64,000 bases of DNA from Paralithodes platypus (taxonomy: Eukaryota > Arthropoda > Malacostraca > Decapoda > Lithodidae), in NCBI GenBank assembly GCA_032716605.1, contig CM064560.1, positions 17,661,324 to 17,725,323 on the forward strand, written 5' to 3'. Within the stretch, counting starts at the first letter, position 1, and every line of letters begins with the position of its first letter. Position numbers and translations under genes: made by a program. Below are positions 53,480 to 64,000 of the stretch, in pieces. The notes below the pieces were generated by a model. The model was not told the origin of the DNA, searched no databases, and saw only the letters and a list, made by a program, of their open reading frames with translations.

Positions 53480-53647
53480 CTGATGAATATTGCCCATGAG
53501 AGCCTGGATATCAACTGTCTTGGCCTCCTTCTGTGATGGTGCCAGACTAATCACCTGGATGAGGGCCTCCAGGTCGTGGATGTACTCGTGTTCTGTGCTC
53601 ACTATCTCTTTCACCAAGTCTCTCCGATGGCTGGGATGACTCTTGGG
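53480..53647 (-). CDS. DNMBP: DNMBP exon: first helix of the DH (RhoGEF) domain
   Basis: A 168-nt, 56-codon phase 0-0 exon with acceptor CCCCACCAG and donor GTATGT. It encodes the start of a Dbl-homology domain: RDLVKEIVSTEHEYIHDLEA is the conserved first helix (CR1), where the Glu and the E/D-Y-x-x-D-L pattern contact the Rho GTPase in this family. It ends MGNIHQ, which continues in the next exon as IVEVAKKF, the conserved 'F/LGNI..I' region. A Penelope 3'-end fragment ends about 40 bp downstream of its donor, and a 42-kb intron follows. Confidence 0.95.
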
Positions 53648-54117
53648 CTGGTGGGGAATACAAAAATCAAGCCTTATGGTAAAAAAGTAATCATGGTATG
53701 AAAAACAATTTTTTTGTGGAAAATGGGAATTAATTGGAATAACTAATTCTGATGTACAGTATGATAAAAAATGTTTCGTGGTATACTACATTAGTATTGT
53801 AAACAGATATAGTTTAATAAATAATATACAGTACAGTACTGTACAGTACAGTCTGCGAGTGCGAAGAAAATTTTCTTCTATTCATAATATGATTGGATCA
53901 GTTTCATTTTTTTTTTTTTTTTTTTTTAGGTAGCTTACACCAGTAGTTAGACATCCCTGCTTAATATACATGGTATTGCCTATCACATCTATGCAGATAA
54001 AACTAAAATCTATGTGTAAATTACAATTGTTAACAACAGGCTGATGAACGAGACACTTTTCATATCCAGTCTCAAAACTATATTGTTTGTTTTTAGTCAT
54101 AAATATATATTTATTCA
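53648..54117. other. Short intron with low-complexity tracts
   Basis: Has a palindromic gtacagtactgtacagtaca run near 53830 and poly-T at 53908-53929. No ORF of note. Confidence 0.6.
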
Positions 54118-54475
54118 TTTAAGTAATTGGGCAGTGTGTTGAATAAAAATGGGAGTATGGATGAAGAAGTGCGGAAGAGGGTGCAACAGGGGAAGAGGGT
54201 TGTAGGAACGCTGAAAGCAGTAACAAGAAATAGGGTGGTCAGTATGGAAGTAAAGAAGTCCTTGCATGACAGTGTGGTAATACCGACATTGACTTACAGG
54301 AGCGAAGCATGGACGTTGTTGGAGAGACACAAACCAAGAGTGAGAGGGGTGGAAATTAGTTACTTGAGAAGTGCGTGCGGAGTTACATGGAGGTATAGAC
54401 AGACGAATGAGGAAGTACAAGAGCGGAGTGGTGTGGATGTAGATGTGCTGGAAAGTGAAAAGGAAAATAAGTAGA
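54118..54475 (+). mobile_element. GATA-family RTE-like LINE fragment, C-terminal region
   Basis: Open plus-strand frame: VLNKNGSMDEEVRKRVQQGK, KAVTRNRVVSMEVKKSLHDS, TYRSEAWTLLERHKPRVRGV, SACGVTWRYRQTNEEVQERS. Matches 58832-59251 closely. It is in the 861-bp intron between two host exons. Confidence 0.85.
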
Positions 54476-54508
54476 CACCACTTTAGTATAGTACTGTACC
54501 TTTCCTAC

Positions 54509-54642
54509 CTTAGTGGCAAGTTCTGTGGGTTGTTCTCCTTCAGCCAGTGTCAGGTTGGTTGTATCCACAGGTGCCACACTGCTCTCTCTGGAATCACTCT
54601 CTCCTCCAACCACTGAATCATGTTCACTCACACTTTCATCTT
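54509..54642 (-). CDS. DNMBP: DNMBP exon: acidic linker before the DH domain
   Basis: A 134-nt exon with 44 full codons and a split first codon. The acceptor is ATCTTTTCAG and the donor GTAGGA. It encodes an acidic, serine-rich stretch beginning DESVSEHDSVVGGE and ending TELATK. No domain is recognised. The assignment rests on phase continuity: the previous exon leaves one nucleotide, this one supplies two. It ends in phase 0, as the following DH exon needs. Confidence 0.85.
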
Positions 54643-54699
54643 CTGAAAAGATAGTTTGTTTGATAAAAATTTTGAATATACAGTATAATTATATCTAAT

Positions 54700-56170
54700 G
54701 AGGAGCATAGTAAAAAAGATGTACAGCAGAGTGGTGATAGTTAGAGTGAGAGCAGAGAAATTGGTAGGTCAGGAGCAGGGTGAGTTCAGGAAGGGAAGAG
54801 GGCGTGTAGACCAAATTTTCTCCACAAAATATGATATTGAAAAATATTTGGAGAAGGGACAAAAGTTGTATGCTGCATTTATGGATTTGGAAAAGCCTAT
54901 GACTCGAGTTGATAGAAGTTTGTGGAAATTACTGAGAATATACAGAGTAGTTGATAAGTTGCTGAAAGCGATGAATAGCATGTATGAGGTTGCAAAGGAG
55001 GCAGTATGCGTAGAAAATTAACACTGAGTTCTCTAGTCTGAATGTTGGATTAAAGCAAGGGTGGGTGATGTCCCCATGGTTGTTCAGCATATTTATGAAT
55101 GGAGTCAACAAAGAAATACAAGGAGGAGCAGTGGATGTTGGTGCAACCCTGATAAGGGAAGGGTGTGAGTGGAAGTTGCCTGTGCTGCTGTTTGCTGATA
55201 ATACAATTTTGATTAGTGATAATGAGTTGGAGTTGCAGGGTCTAGCAATATGTTTGGAACTGTGTACATACAATGGCTTAGCGTCATTTTTCCATTACAT
55301 GCATTGTAACGGCTCAGACGGGGTTGCCTTTCAGTAGTTGGAGTGTACTGTAGTACAATAAAGTCCTGCCACAGCACTGCCCCACCAAGTCATCACTGTG
55401 GCTAATGTTGGTATATTGCTAACCATGCCTCAGTAAGACTCAACAGAGTCCCCACTGCAGCACTTGCACCTGCAGTATCTGAAACCACACCAGCCTTAAC
55501 AGTGTTACAAAAGGACAGCACCATAACAAGACTCTACTGCATATTAGGCAATTTGGACTATAGAACAATAAAATCCTGCCCCAACACTGCTCCAACATGC
55601 AAACACTGTTGCCGACACAGGTGTGGTGCCAAACAGCACCCAGGTAAGACTCAGTCCCCTGTGGCACCTATCCGCACCCCACCAGCCTCGGCAGTGCCAT
55701 ACCAAGACAGTGCTAAGATAAAGACTTTATTGCATAGTAATGGCTGTTGGTCCACAAGTCTATCGCCATCCCCCTTATTAGTCGCCTTGTACGACACGCA
55801 GTAGGATGCGTGAGGCATATTCTTTTTTTCCTCCACCATTAGATGAAGGCCCCCTTACCCCCTGGGGGGAGAAACAAAACCTGAATGTAAATGTGGTGAA
55901 AAAAAAGGTTATGGTCTTTGAAAGGGGTGCAGCCGCAGAGTGTGGTGAGGTTGAGTGGCCAGGTGATGGAGAATGTTTGCTCATTGAAGTATTTGAGCAG
56001 TGTGATGAGTAAAGATAGGAGTATGGAGGATGAAGTGCAGGAAGGGTAAAATAGGGAAAGAGGGTTGTAGGAATGCTGCAAGCAGTGATGTGGAATAGGG
56101 TAATTACCATGGAAATAAAGTCATTGCATGATCGTGAAACAATCCCAACATTGACTTACGGGAGTGAAGC
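54700..56170 (+). mobile_element. GATA-family RTE-like LINE, RT region, interrupted and mutated
   Basis: 54700-55245 has FRKGRGRVDQIFSTKYDIEK, AAFMDLEKPMTRVD (motif A) and SPWLFSIFMNGVNKE. The active site reads LLFADNTILIS, with FADN for FADD, so it is dead. The element resumes at about 55868 (NLNVNVVKKKVMVFERGAAA) to about 56170. The middle 55246-55867 is foreign. Confidence 0.8.
55246..55867. other. Unidentified insertion in the LINE
   Basis: Repeated cctgcc-c-acactgc phrases (about 55370 and 55577) suggest an imperfect duplication of ~200 bp, and a stretch gtcgccttgtacgacacgca recurs in many animal repeats in my experience. I cannot name the element. Possibly a SINE pair. Confidence 0.35.
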
Positions 56171-56189
56171 ATGGATGTTATTGTTGCAG

Positions 56190-57062
56190 AAGAGCTGGAT
56201 GGTGCCCACATCTCAGCCTGGCCAGGTGGATTCTGTCCTCGTAAGGAAGGGAGGATTCAGAAGGATGGATTTCGGGAGGTCGTGCCTGCACCTGCGTGTT
56301 GTCTATGAGTGATTGGATGGATGTCCAGAGTCCACCTAGCCAGGCTGAGATGTGGGCACCATCCAGCTCTTCTGAGCTATCAGAAGAGACTGGATAACTC
56401 CGTCGTCGACACCTGCCCATGAGGATGCAACACAGCACCCATTACTATTAAACACATCATAGAAGACTGCATTCCACACAATCACTTACGCAAACAACAT
56501 AATCTACACTCCTTGAGAGCCCTGTGGGAAAGCCCGACCACGTTTAAGAGCACTGAACCTGTACTCGCTGGAACGTAGAAGAGAACGTTGCCTAATAATG
56601 TACACGTGGAAAATCGCAGAGGGTTTAGTACCAAACCTACATACTCCGATAGTCATGAAATTCAATGATAGGAGAGGCTGGGAATGCAATATCCCCCGGA
56701 TGAATAACAGGGGTGATATGGGCTCTCTGCGAGAGGGCTGGTTATCACACAGAGGCCCACGTCTCTTCAACAAACTCCCACGGCGAGTAAGAGACATGAG
56801 GGGCGTCTCTTTAGACAACTTCAAGAGAGCCCTCGATGTCGAACTGCAAAAAGTGCCAGACGAGCCCATCTTAGCAAGGGAGCGGGCTGTCTCTTCAAAC
56901 CGTCTGCTGCACCAAAACACAACCCACAACGAGGGGCGACGCGCTCCTCGGTGCTGCTAGGAGAGTGGCGAACACAACCTAAGACCTAAAAGCATGGCCA
57001 TGGCATTCCTTAGGGACTCGGGGCTGTTCAGCCAGGTAGCCTAGGGAATAACAACAACAACG
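56190..57062. mobile_element. AAC-tailed LINE fragments as an inverted pair, with a CR1-like insertion
   Basis: 56190-56315 is family 11815-12912 in minus sense and 56325-56535 the same region in plus sense. Together they form an inverted repeat (agctggatggtgcccacatc near 56205 and its complement near 56370). The plus copy is interrupted at about 56536 by a CR1-like piece and resumes at about 56990 to its (AAC)n tail at 57048-57062. Confidence 0.8.
56536..56985 (+). mobile_element. CR1-like LINE C-terminal fragment
   Basis: Plus-strand frame: LNLYSLERRRERCLIMYTWK is seen across 56545-56610, then IAEGLVPNLHTPIVM, GPRLFNKLPRRVRDMRGVSL, FKRALDVELQKVPDEP. This is the classic tail of CR1-group RT proteins. 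No RT core present. Confidence 0.85.
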
Positions 57063-57340
57063 AAACTGCCTCATAAAGAAACAAAAACAAAAGGACACAA
57101 TAATAGATGGAATAACAGAAAATCTATGGTATATTATTATGGGTAAGGAGACAAAATGCAAAGCTGTTATCCTCATTTAATATCTCCTCATTGCAAGTTG
57201 TATTGTCATTACATTGTTCATTAATTACGGAACAAAATTAACTTAAAGTTGTTATACTTTGTGATTAAGTTGCAATTGAAAAGAAATACTGTACATAAAA
57301 AAAATGCTTGAAAATTTACAGAAAAACTTGCTTCACTTAA
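57063..57340. other. Intron, nothing recognised
   Basis: AT-rich sequence between the LINE tail and the TTAA element. Confidence 0.5.
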
Positions 57341-57778
57341 CCCGTACAGCCCCAGCGACGCGTCTGACGCGTCGGCGATGTATGTAACGCACAGCCCCAG
57401 AGACGCGCCTGACGCGTCACCCTAATTGCGCCGACCGTAACCTCAGGTGTAGCCACTCAAGAGGGCTCAGATTTGTATGGGAACTGTGTACGTATCCCAC
57501 GCAACCGTGCCGATGGTTGAAAACTCTCAAAGTCCACATGCGTGCGCGCGAGCGCGCAATAACCTGTTTTTTGGGGATAATTGCCTTCAATTCTTTACTC
57601 TTGTAAAATCCGTTTTCGGGGGCTCTGTAGGACCATCTTTTAAGCTTTTTGAGCGGGTTTTCATGGTTTTTCCTTCATTCCTAACCCATTCACTATTGTT
57701 TCTGGAATAAAACCATTTTTTGAAAACCGGCCGGGTTCTGGTGCGCAAACATTATAAAACTAGCCGGGGCTCCACGGG
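57341..57778. mobile_element. TTAA-flanked MITE, family 5
   Basis: 438 bp; TTAA at 57337-57340 and 57779-57782. Ends CCCGTACAGCCCCAG and, complemented, CCCGTGGAGCCCCGG. A duplicated gacgcgtctgacgcgtc-type palindrome is near the left end. No transposase. Confidence 0.85.
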
Positions 57779-57782
57779 TTAA

Positions 57783-58088
57783 AGTCTTGTTGTTTAAGAA
57801 CATAACTTCAACTTTAGGTAAGGGATTAATATAATAAGGGAAGACCCTGGTCTCTGGGTCTTCTCCTGGATGACCTAGATGTGTGTGAATTTGTATTTTG
57901 TCTTTGTGTGTTCATTGTTTTCTGTTGTGTTTTGTGTTGTCCCTGTTCTTGCTCTGTCTTGAGTCGGCCCCCCCCCCCCAAAAAAAAAATAATAGGGAAA
58001 AAAAAAAAAAAAGGAAAAGCGGGGATTGGGCCTGAGTAAATAGATAGATAGAAGACCCCTAAAATTCCAGAAGATTGTAGAGACTGAC
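57783..58088. other. Intron with homopolymer tracts, before the proline-rich exon's donor
   Basis: G/T-rich region (57890-57960), then C and A runs (57967-58015) and a short GATA tract. No gene. Confidence 0.6.
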
Positions 58089-58199
58089 CTTGAGGAGGGA
58101 GAGAGTAGAGTTCCTCCACGTCATCATAGATCTTGGGTGGTGGTGGTGGGGCTGGTCGTAACGGCACCAACCCGGAGGATGTGTGGCTGCTGCTGCTCT
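58089..58199 (-). CDS. DNMBP: DNMBP exon: proline-rich linker
   Basis: A 111-nt exon with 36 full codons plus split codons at both ends. The acceptor TTGTACCAG and donor GTCAGT are visible. It encodes a Ser run, then APPPPPPKIYDDVEELYSLP, a polyproline stretch followed by an acidic tyrosine motif. Such motifs can be SH3 or phosphotyrosine ligands, which is inference here. Its phase matches both neighbouring exons exactly. Confidence 0.88.
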
Positions 58200-58308
58200 C
58201 TGGTACAATAATAATACTTTGTTACTTCACCACACAACTCACCTTCTTATTATGATAAACACTGTTAGCTCACTGGACAACTCAGCCAGTACACAATTTC
58301 AACCAGTA

Positions 58309-58519
58309 CGGTCGCACTAATAAGTCATGTCCCAGCTGTCATTACGTTTGGCTTGCTCTGTGCTGTATTAATGTCTGTCAGATGTTGAATAAGGTGGGTA
58401 AGTGTAGGAACATGTTGGTATATCTCACTCAAATAGAAGAAATCAAGTGTAAATATTGCTGATACCAAATATTAATCAAAACATACTTGGTCCTGAGACA
58501 TCACTTATTAGCGCGATTG
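58309..58519. mobile_element. TA-flanked MITE (CGGTCGCACTAATAAGT), undisturbed copy
   Basis: 211 bp, TA at 58307-58308 and 58520-58521. Ends CGGTCGCACTAATAAGT and, complemented, CAATCGCGCTAATAAGT. This is the reference copy for 4852-5203 and 10690-10855. Confidence 0.88.
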
Positions 58520-58671
58520 TACATCACACCAGGGTGTCAAACAAAAGCCGTGTCCATTGTATTTAGTTTTTACTTTAGTATATGTAAAGGTTAAATTATG
58601 GTTTAATGTTCAAATTATGTCTTTAGAAGTGAAAAAATGGCCAAAACAATGCCAGGTCACTTTAATTTTAA

Positions 58672-59265
58672 TCTATCTATCTATTGCCTGGCGCCGTGAT
58701 CCCCGAAGGGGTGGCCACGAACGAACCGCCCCCATGCACCTCTGTCCCCAGTCAGTCGACGCCCCTCCCCCCAACCAGCACCGCCTTCGTTCATGTACTT
58801 CCTCACTCCATCCTTCCACCTCATATTCGGTCTACCTCTCCCCCTCCACCTCGCTCTCGTACACCCTCTTAGTCATTCTCTCGCTTTCCATACGTTCCAT
58901 ATGGCCGAACCATCTCAAGTTGTTCCTTTTCACACTTTCCAGCACATCTACCTCCACACCACACCTCCTTCTTACTTCCTCATTAGTCTGTCTATCCCTC
59001 CATGTAACTCCGCACGCACTCCTTAAGTAATTCATTTCCACTGCTCTCACTCTTGGTCTGAGTCTCTCAACCAACGTCCATGCTTCGCTTCCGTAAGTCA
59101 GTGTCGGGATTACCACACTGTCATGCAAGGACTTCTTCACTTCCATACTGACCACCCTATTTCTTGTTACTGCTTTTAGCGTTCCTACAACCCTCTTCCC
59201 CTGTTTAATTTTAATGTATTCCTTCTTATATTCAATCACATCTTCAGACAAAATTGCTCCTGTTT
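58672..59265 (-). mobile_element. GATA-family RTE-like LINE, 3' end
   Basis: Minus-strand frame 59251-58832: QGKRVVGTLKAVTRNRVVSM, TYGSEAWTLVERLRPRVRAV, NNLRWFGHMERMESERMTKR. The 3' end has the gcctggcgccgtgatccccg signature and a short (GATA) tail at 58672. 5'-truncated at about 59265. It sits between two host exons. Confidence 0.88.
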
Positions 59266-59848
59266 GACACCTTGGATCACACCTTGGGAGAGACGTGGAT
59301 AAGCGTTCATAACACTCAACTTCTAATTCCTGACTCAGGTTTGATTCCTGGTATATCTGTGGGAGGTACTGTAAGTCAATAATTGTGACTCAACAATCAT
59401 AAGCCCACCCAAATACCATGTAAAAACTTTCTTGCTATTGCCAAAAGACTGTAATGTATGGGTAGGCCTAATTCCAATACTATAGATACAATTGGTAAGC
59501 CACACATGAATCCATGTTCGTGGAATGGAGTGTGAATGCAGGTTTTCTGGCACCAAATGTGGCACTGCACACTATATACTTAACTGTCCAACAGTTATCA
59601 TATCCACAGGCAAGATCCTATGTCTTGAGGGTTGGAAATAAATATATACTGTTAGTTTAAACTAGGTTAAGAACTAGGTATAGTAATATGAAAGTTTACA
59701 AGTGAAAACAATCAAGGACTTAATAACACAACAATACTGTAAAGTTCTAGATTAAAAAAAACAACAACATTCTTATAAAGTTTGTTGGTGAATAAATGAA
59801 TCCGACTGCACAAGTACCGGTACACAGAATGAGTATTTCCAGACTCAC
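59266..59848. other. Intron, nothing recognised
   Basis: AT-rich intron directly downstream of the large SH3 exon. The part next to the exon (59712-59848) is open in the exon's frame but lies after a good donor. Confidence 0.5.
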
Positions 59849-62304
59849 CTTCTCTGGCCAGCGGGACGTGGGAGACATCTTCGGGGAACTTTGCACTGCC
59901 GACGCTATCCCCCCGAGGCAAAGAAGGGACGGCCTTCACAGTCTGCTTCTCCCGCTTCTTGGACTTTAAGGATGTTTTGGTAGCAAGGGGTTGTGGCTTT
60001 TGAACTTTGGCATATACAGCATCACTGGTCTTGGTTTCTTCGGTGGAGGAAGGTTTGGTGAGTTTGGTCGTCGGTTGTGTTAGCTTGTCTGTTGTCGAAG
60101 GTGTCTCGAGTGAAGCAGAAGGCATTGCTGTAGTGGATGGTTGAGAGTGTGTTGCTTTTACAGTTGAGTCCATTGTTACTGAGGATTCATTCATTTTACT
60201 TCTCAGTGATGTTGAAATGGGTGCTGTTCTGTTGGATGGCTGGGAATTGGCTTTAACAAAATTGGTTGAATAACTATCTATTGAATTTGAGGAATTGTTA
60301 CGCCTCAATTTTGTTCTGGGGGCGATACTGGGCTTGATATTTCTAGGAGCTGCCACAGGAGGCTGAGTCTTTGGTCCCACAGGATCTTTTTTGGTCTTAG
60401 GTGCTTGAGATGACACCATTGTTGTTTGTGGCTGCTTATGTAAATTATTAGAATTCTGAGAGGCAGAAACAGTATTATTATTAACAGGCGTAGGTATTTT
60501 ATTTTGTGGAACAGCTGTTTGAGAAGAAGGCTGGTCCTCTTTGGTTACCTCATGCTGATCCTTCACCACCGGCTCAGATAGCTCTCTCTCAGTAAAGATA
60601 CTTTCACTATTTCTTTTCTCAGTAGGAGTAAGTAGTGTCTTGCTTGTAAGATCTAATAAAGCTATATTTCTAGCTAGCACTGGTCCAACATCTTGCTTCT
60701 TGATGGAGCCAAAGTCATCTTTGTTGTAAGATCTTCTATTAACCACGGAGTTGAAGGGAGATGAGCTTCTAGAGCGCTCATGGACAGACTCTTGAACTGG
60801 CAGCCTGGACTTACGCTCGCTGGCTTCACTCCCGGGGTCTGATAATTGAGCTATGCACTTCTTAGGATTTGATCCTCCTTCTACTATCACAGAGATATAA
60901 TTCTTGGGACACATTCCCTTTGAGCCGCTCGTGTTTTCTACAATAACCCAATTGTTATCAACATAATTAAGTATTTTCAAAATGTCTCCTTTCACCATAG
61001 AAACATCCCCAGTGTGATCACCATGAAAGTCAAACATAGCTTTAGCATGACCCAAATAAGCCTTCTGGGTAGTTGGTTCAGATCGAGCTAAAAAGAGTTC
61101 TTCCTCATTATGGAGACAGTTTACTATGATGTCAACATAGGAGGTAGGAAATATACCCAAGGACTCACCAACCCGACCTAAAGTCCAGTGAGAATCAACG
61201 TGCTTGATAAGATGTATTATGTCACCTTTCTTGAATGTCAGTTCATTGGGATATTGAGCTCTAAAGGAAAACACTGCTCGACCATAAGGCTCAATTCCAG
61301 TATTGTCTTCATTGTATCCTGAACCAGACATGTTATAGTCCTTGGCAAGAGTATTGTTATTGGTTAACAGTAAAGATGAGTTCTCCTTACTATCTAACAA
61401 GTTCTGGGAAAAATATTCATCCACTCTCTGAGACAGACTATTGAGCACACTATCTTCTTCTGTTTCATGGACACTTGAAAAGGCACTTAGATCAGGTTCT
61501 CCTCTGTGAGCATCTGTGTCTTGAGAACATGTGTTGCTTGTTAGAGGGACAGCTGCTTCAGGAATATTTTCATATTTCAAATTTAAATTATCAGTATCAG
61601 AGTGACATCTACTGAACTGTGAAGAACCAGCTCCACTTTTTGGCACATAATGTACCGGTACATCTGAGTTACAACGACCACGCACAGCTGTATTTGGAGG
61701 GGTTGCATAATCTGAAATATTTTCATATCTATAATTTGAGCTTAAACATGAAGGTGAGGCACTGGGTTGGGGAAGAGAAGTATTGTTAGTAGTGGGGTTA
61801 TTGGTGGTACAAATGTCAGCTTTATTTCCGGAAGTTGATGAGTACAAACTGGGCATGTTTTGCTTGAAATAATCATCCTCAAATAAATTATCTTCATCCC
61901 CAGCATCCAACGTTTTCCAGGCAGAAGATGTCTTAGAGAGTGTGACAGAATGATCTGAAGCGGAGTGAGGAGTGGTGGAGGCAGCAGGTGTGATGGGAGG
62001 AGTGTAACCAAAACTTGATCCAGACGGAGTAATGCTAGCAGCTGGAGGACTGACAATATGCCCAGATGTTATAGCTTCATTAGCTGCTGGTTGACTGGCA
62101 ACAGGCAGAGCAGGAGTGAAAACAGCCCCGGAAGTTGGAGTAAGACATCCACTTGAGGCTGTACTGCTGACTGACATGGGGTACTGAGTGGCACTGGTTG
62201 GCTGCACTACTCTGTCCTCGGAGGGAGGTGAAGGCACTGAGTTTTCTTCAAGAATGTCCACAAAGTTGCTGGGGAAGATGCCTCTCTCTCCATTACTTTC
62301 TCCC
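59849..62304 (-). CDS. DNMBP: DNMBP exon: partial SH3, two full SH3 domains, Ser/Thr/Pro-rich linker
   Basis: This is a 2456-nt exon of 818 full codons. The acceptor (TTTTTTAACAG) precedes 62304 and the donor GTGAGT follows 59849. It opens inside an SH3 domain whose end reads GERGIFPSNFVDIL (about 62250-62300). A second SH3 runs 61292-61122, with the opening AVFSFRAQYPNELTFKKGD and the end GIFPTSYVDII. A third runs 61061-60882, from AKAMFDFHGD to GMCPKNYISVIV. SH3 domains bind PxxP ligands. Between and after them the protein is rich in Ser, Thr, Pro and Lys and looks disordered (the 60.0-60.8 kb part is basic, with many TTK/PST runs). An open frame continues past the donor to a stop near 59712, but splicing at 59849 keeps phase with the next exon. 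The first codon is split, so an upstream exon outside the window is required. Confidence 0.95.
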
Positions 62305-62355
62305 CTGTTAAAAAATGCATACATTATTATAAAGAATGGTACTAATAGTCCACTT

Positions 62356-62480
62356 CAGGCTGGGAAATTAGGCATAGCCCGGCAGCCCGGACTAGCCCGG
62401 ATATGTTGCTGGGCTAGTGATTTTCAATGCTAGTCTGACCGGCAGTTGACCGAGGGACAAGTTAATTTTGTTATTACTTT
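62356..62480. mobile_element. hAT end fragment (same family as 30692-40651)
   Basis: CAGGCTGGGAAATTAGGCAT followed by agcccggcagcccgg matches the left end of the big hAT element. No second end is visible, so it is truncated. Confidence 0.8.
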
Positions 62481-62784
62481 CTAACTTAACTCTTCAATAA
62501 CATAAAAAATAGTTGCCATATTGATATATTGATTATTTGTATTCAAGAACTGAGATCCGAGAGGAAGGAATTAGGGACTAGATTACTTACAGTACGATAC
62601 AAAGAGTGATGAACAAATATGAGAGGACTACCGGTAGTAAGAACTTCAGTAGTCTGCCCCTCATCCCATATGAAAGTCAATTGATGATGACAATGCACTA
62701 GTTTCAGGCTCAAGAGAAAAATGAAGACGTGAAACTGCGCAAGAATAGACTTTAACAAAATCATGTAGGGGACGAAAGTTGAAG
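62481..62784. other. Intron, nothing recognised
   Basis: AT-rich; no splice-bounded exon for the missing SH3 start is seen here. Confidence 0.5.
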
Positions 62785-62785
62785 A

Positions 62786-62945
62786 TAAGATTAGGTGAGA
62801 GAAGGTATATTTACTGAGAATAGCCTACTTACGGTTGAGAGAAGGTATATTTACTGAGAATAGCCTACTTACGGTTGAGAGAAGGTATATTTACTGAGAA
62901 TAGCCTACTTACGGTTGAGAGAAGGTATATTTACTGAGAATAGCA
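62786..62945. repeat. 40-bp minisatellite, four units
   Basis: Unit ggttgagagaaggtatattt then actgagaatagcctacttac, four nearly identical copies. Confidence 0.92.
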
Positions 62946-63184
62946 TATCACACTATGTACAAAGTAAAACGAGAGATCAATGCTTAGCAGGGAAAATACC
63001 ATTTATTTGAAATGTCATTTCAGTGCTAACAGTTTTGACAATAAAAGTGTCAAGGAGTCAATGCTTATACTGTAGGTGGACAAAAGTGAAGTTTTGTAAA
63101 ACTTATATTTAAGGATAAAGTCTGAGGCCCTGATAAAGGAAGATGGCTTGACAATACAAAACAAGAGAAAATTTGAAATTACAA

Positions 63185-63310
63185 TATAAAACTTGAAAAA
63201 TAAACAAACCAAAACTCATACGAACACAGTAAAAAGACAAAACAACTAATCAAAATTGCTATGTGGAAACAACGCTTAAGTAAAACAATAAAATTTTAGA
63301 ACAATAATAT
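63185..63310 (-). repeat. Penelope 3' end fragment
   Basis: aaaacttgaaaaataaacaa and gctatgtggaaacaacgctt match 35170-35270. Confidence 0.75.
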
Positions 63311-63318
63311 ATTATTAA

Positions 63319-63547
63319 CCCTTTCCGACATATGACGCAATTTTGAGCCTATTAGGGATACTTTTTAAAGCCTTTGTTACCATCAGGGGTATTTAGAAAC
63401 CTTTAGTTTAGTTACTTCAACCTCTGCAGTTGTCTTTGAGTTAGCTGTGGGCAGAAAACTAATTTTGGAGAGGTAATTATAAGAGTGAGAGAACTCTATT
63501 TCGTATTGCTAATCTGGCAACCTCTGCGTCATATGTGCGTGAAAGGG
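63319..63547. mobile_element. TTAA-flanked MITE, family 6
   Basis: 229 bp; TTAA at 63315-63318 and 63548-63551. Ends CCCTTTCCGACATATGACGC and, complemented, CCCTTTCACGCACATATGAC. No ORF. Confidence 0.85.
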
Positions 63548-63921
63548 TTAAAGATACTTGAGAACATATCACTTGGTGACAAAATAAAGCCATACCAAAG
63601 GTATTATTATTATTACTCTGAAAAGATTATCCAAAGAGAATCTGGTTAAATGCAATACAATTTACATTGGAGTTAGGGGATAAAGTAGTAGTATCGTAAA
63701 TCAAGGAGGAAGGAGAGTGGAGAACAAACATTAAAACTGAAGAGGCCTGGGCATCCCAGAATAGGAGAGGTTAAACAAGGTTAATTAATGGAACCTTTAA
63801 TGTTCTCTTCTTAGTCTCAATTTGTTTACCATCGACGTGTCTAACCAAAAACTCTTGATATTTCTAAAATACCACGAAAAAGGAAAGACCACCAAATAGA
63901 AGAGACCGTCACTTGACGAAG
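63548..63921. other. Intron, nothing recognised
   Basis: AT-rich with an (ATT)n patch near 63602. No gene or repeat boundary. Confidence 0.5.
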
Positions 63922-64000
63922 AAATCTTCAGGAATCTATATACAGCGCTGGTTAGGCCACACCTGGAATATGCAAACCAGGTGTGGGCTCCATATATGGT
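63922..64000 (+). mobile_element. CR1/L2-like LINE 'A', copy 3, runs off the window
   Basis: Plus-strand reading SLDEEIFRNLYTALVRPHLE then YANQVWAPYM, matching family A at 17920 and 26430. 5'-truncated. Confidence 0.85.

Noticed and set aside
52855..53480. Hammerhead ribozyme in the Penelope 3' ends
   Set aside because: Canonical Penelope elements often carry one, so I looked for the CTGATGA...GAAA core in 35163-35700 and 52855-53440 on the element strand and did not see it. CTGATGA at 53480 belongs to the host exon.
55640..55840. Possible conserved structural RNA segment
   Set aside because: The stretch around gtcgccttgtacgacacgca looks familiar from animal repeats, but I cannot assign it to any RNA family or show pairing.
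59712..62324. Stand-alone 870-residue SH3 protein gene
   Set aside because: The first codons lie before a clear acceptor, the frame's last 45 codons lie after a clear donor, and splicing gives a phase-perfect DH continuation.

Overview
This is a stretch of animal nuclear genome. It has spliced exons with GT-AG sites, and most of the rest is transposable-element debris: LINEs, SINEs, Gypsy, DIRS, Penelope-like, hAT, piggyBac and pogo-like elements, (GATA)n and (CA)n tracts. The host gene is metazoan. The mix of DIRS, permuted Penelope-like and TTAA elements fits an arthropod, and I lean towards a decapod or other malacostracan crustacean, but that is inference.

One host gene explains the window. 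On the minus strand, eight exons join in phase from 62304 down to 4399. They encode 1143 codons without a stop: the tail of one SH3 domain, two complete SH3 domains, a long Ser/Thr/Pro-rich linker, a complete Dbl-homology (RhoGEF) domain and the start of a BAR domain. This is the architecture of dynamin-binding protein (DNMBP/Tuba). Both ends of the gene lie outside the window. Intron sizes in order are 1.6, 3.4, 0.9, 42.3, 2.4, 1.9 and 2.0 kb; the 42-kb intron splits the DH domain.

Layout. 1-4090: 5' half of a non-LTR element (minus) with ORF1, a middle ORF and the start of the endonuclease ORF, broken by a TA-flanked MITE. 4400-11149: five-exon end of the host gene (four exons plus a duplicated exon fragment) with SINEs, MITEs and minisatellites. 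11250-25850: a decayed DIRS-like tyrosine-recombinase element (plus) carrying LINE, hAT, SINE and piggyBac insertions. 26923-44205: a Ty3/Gypsy element with near-identical 1.3-kb LTRs whose integrase precedes its reverse transcriptase. Inside it sits a hAT element, inside that an 8-kb piggyBac element with a transposase gene, and inside that a Penelope-like element with an N-terminal GIY-YIG nuclease. 44850-46490: end of a second DIRS copy. 46975-52620: a second Penelope-like copy cut by four datable insertions. 53480-62304: the upstream host exons. 62305-64000: intron.

Many insertions can be read exactly because the undisturbed target is present in the same window or the target-site duplications (TSDs) survive. 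The window is therefore best read as one slow-evolving RhoGEF gene whose introns record successive waves of transposition. I found no bacterial-type features, CRISPR array or rRNA gene.
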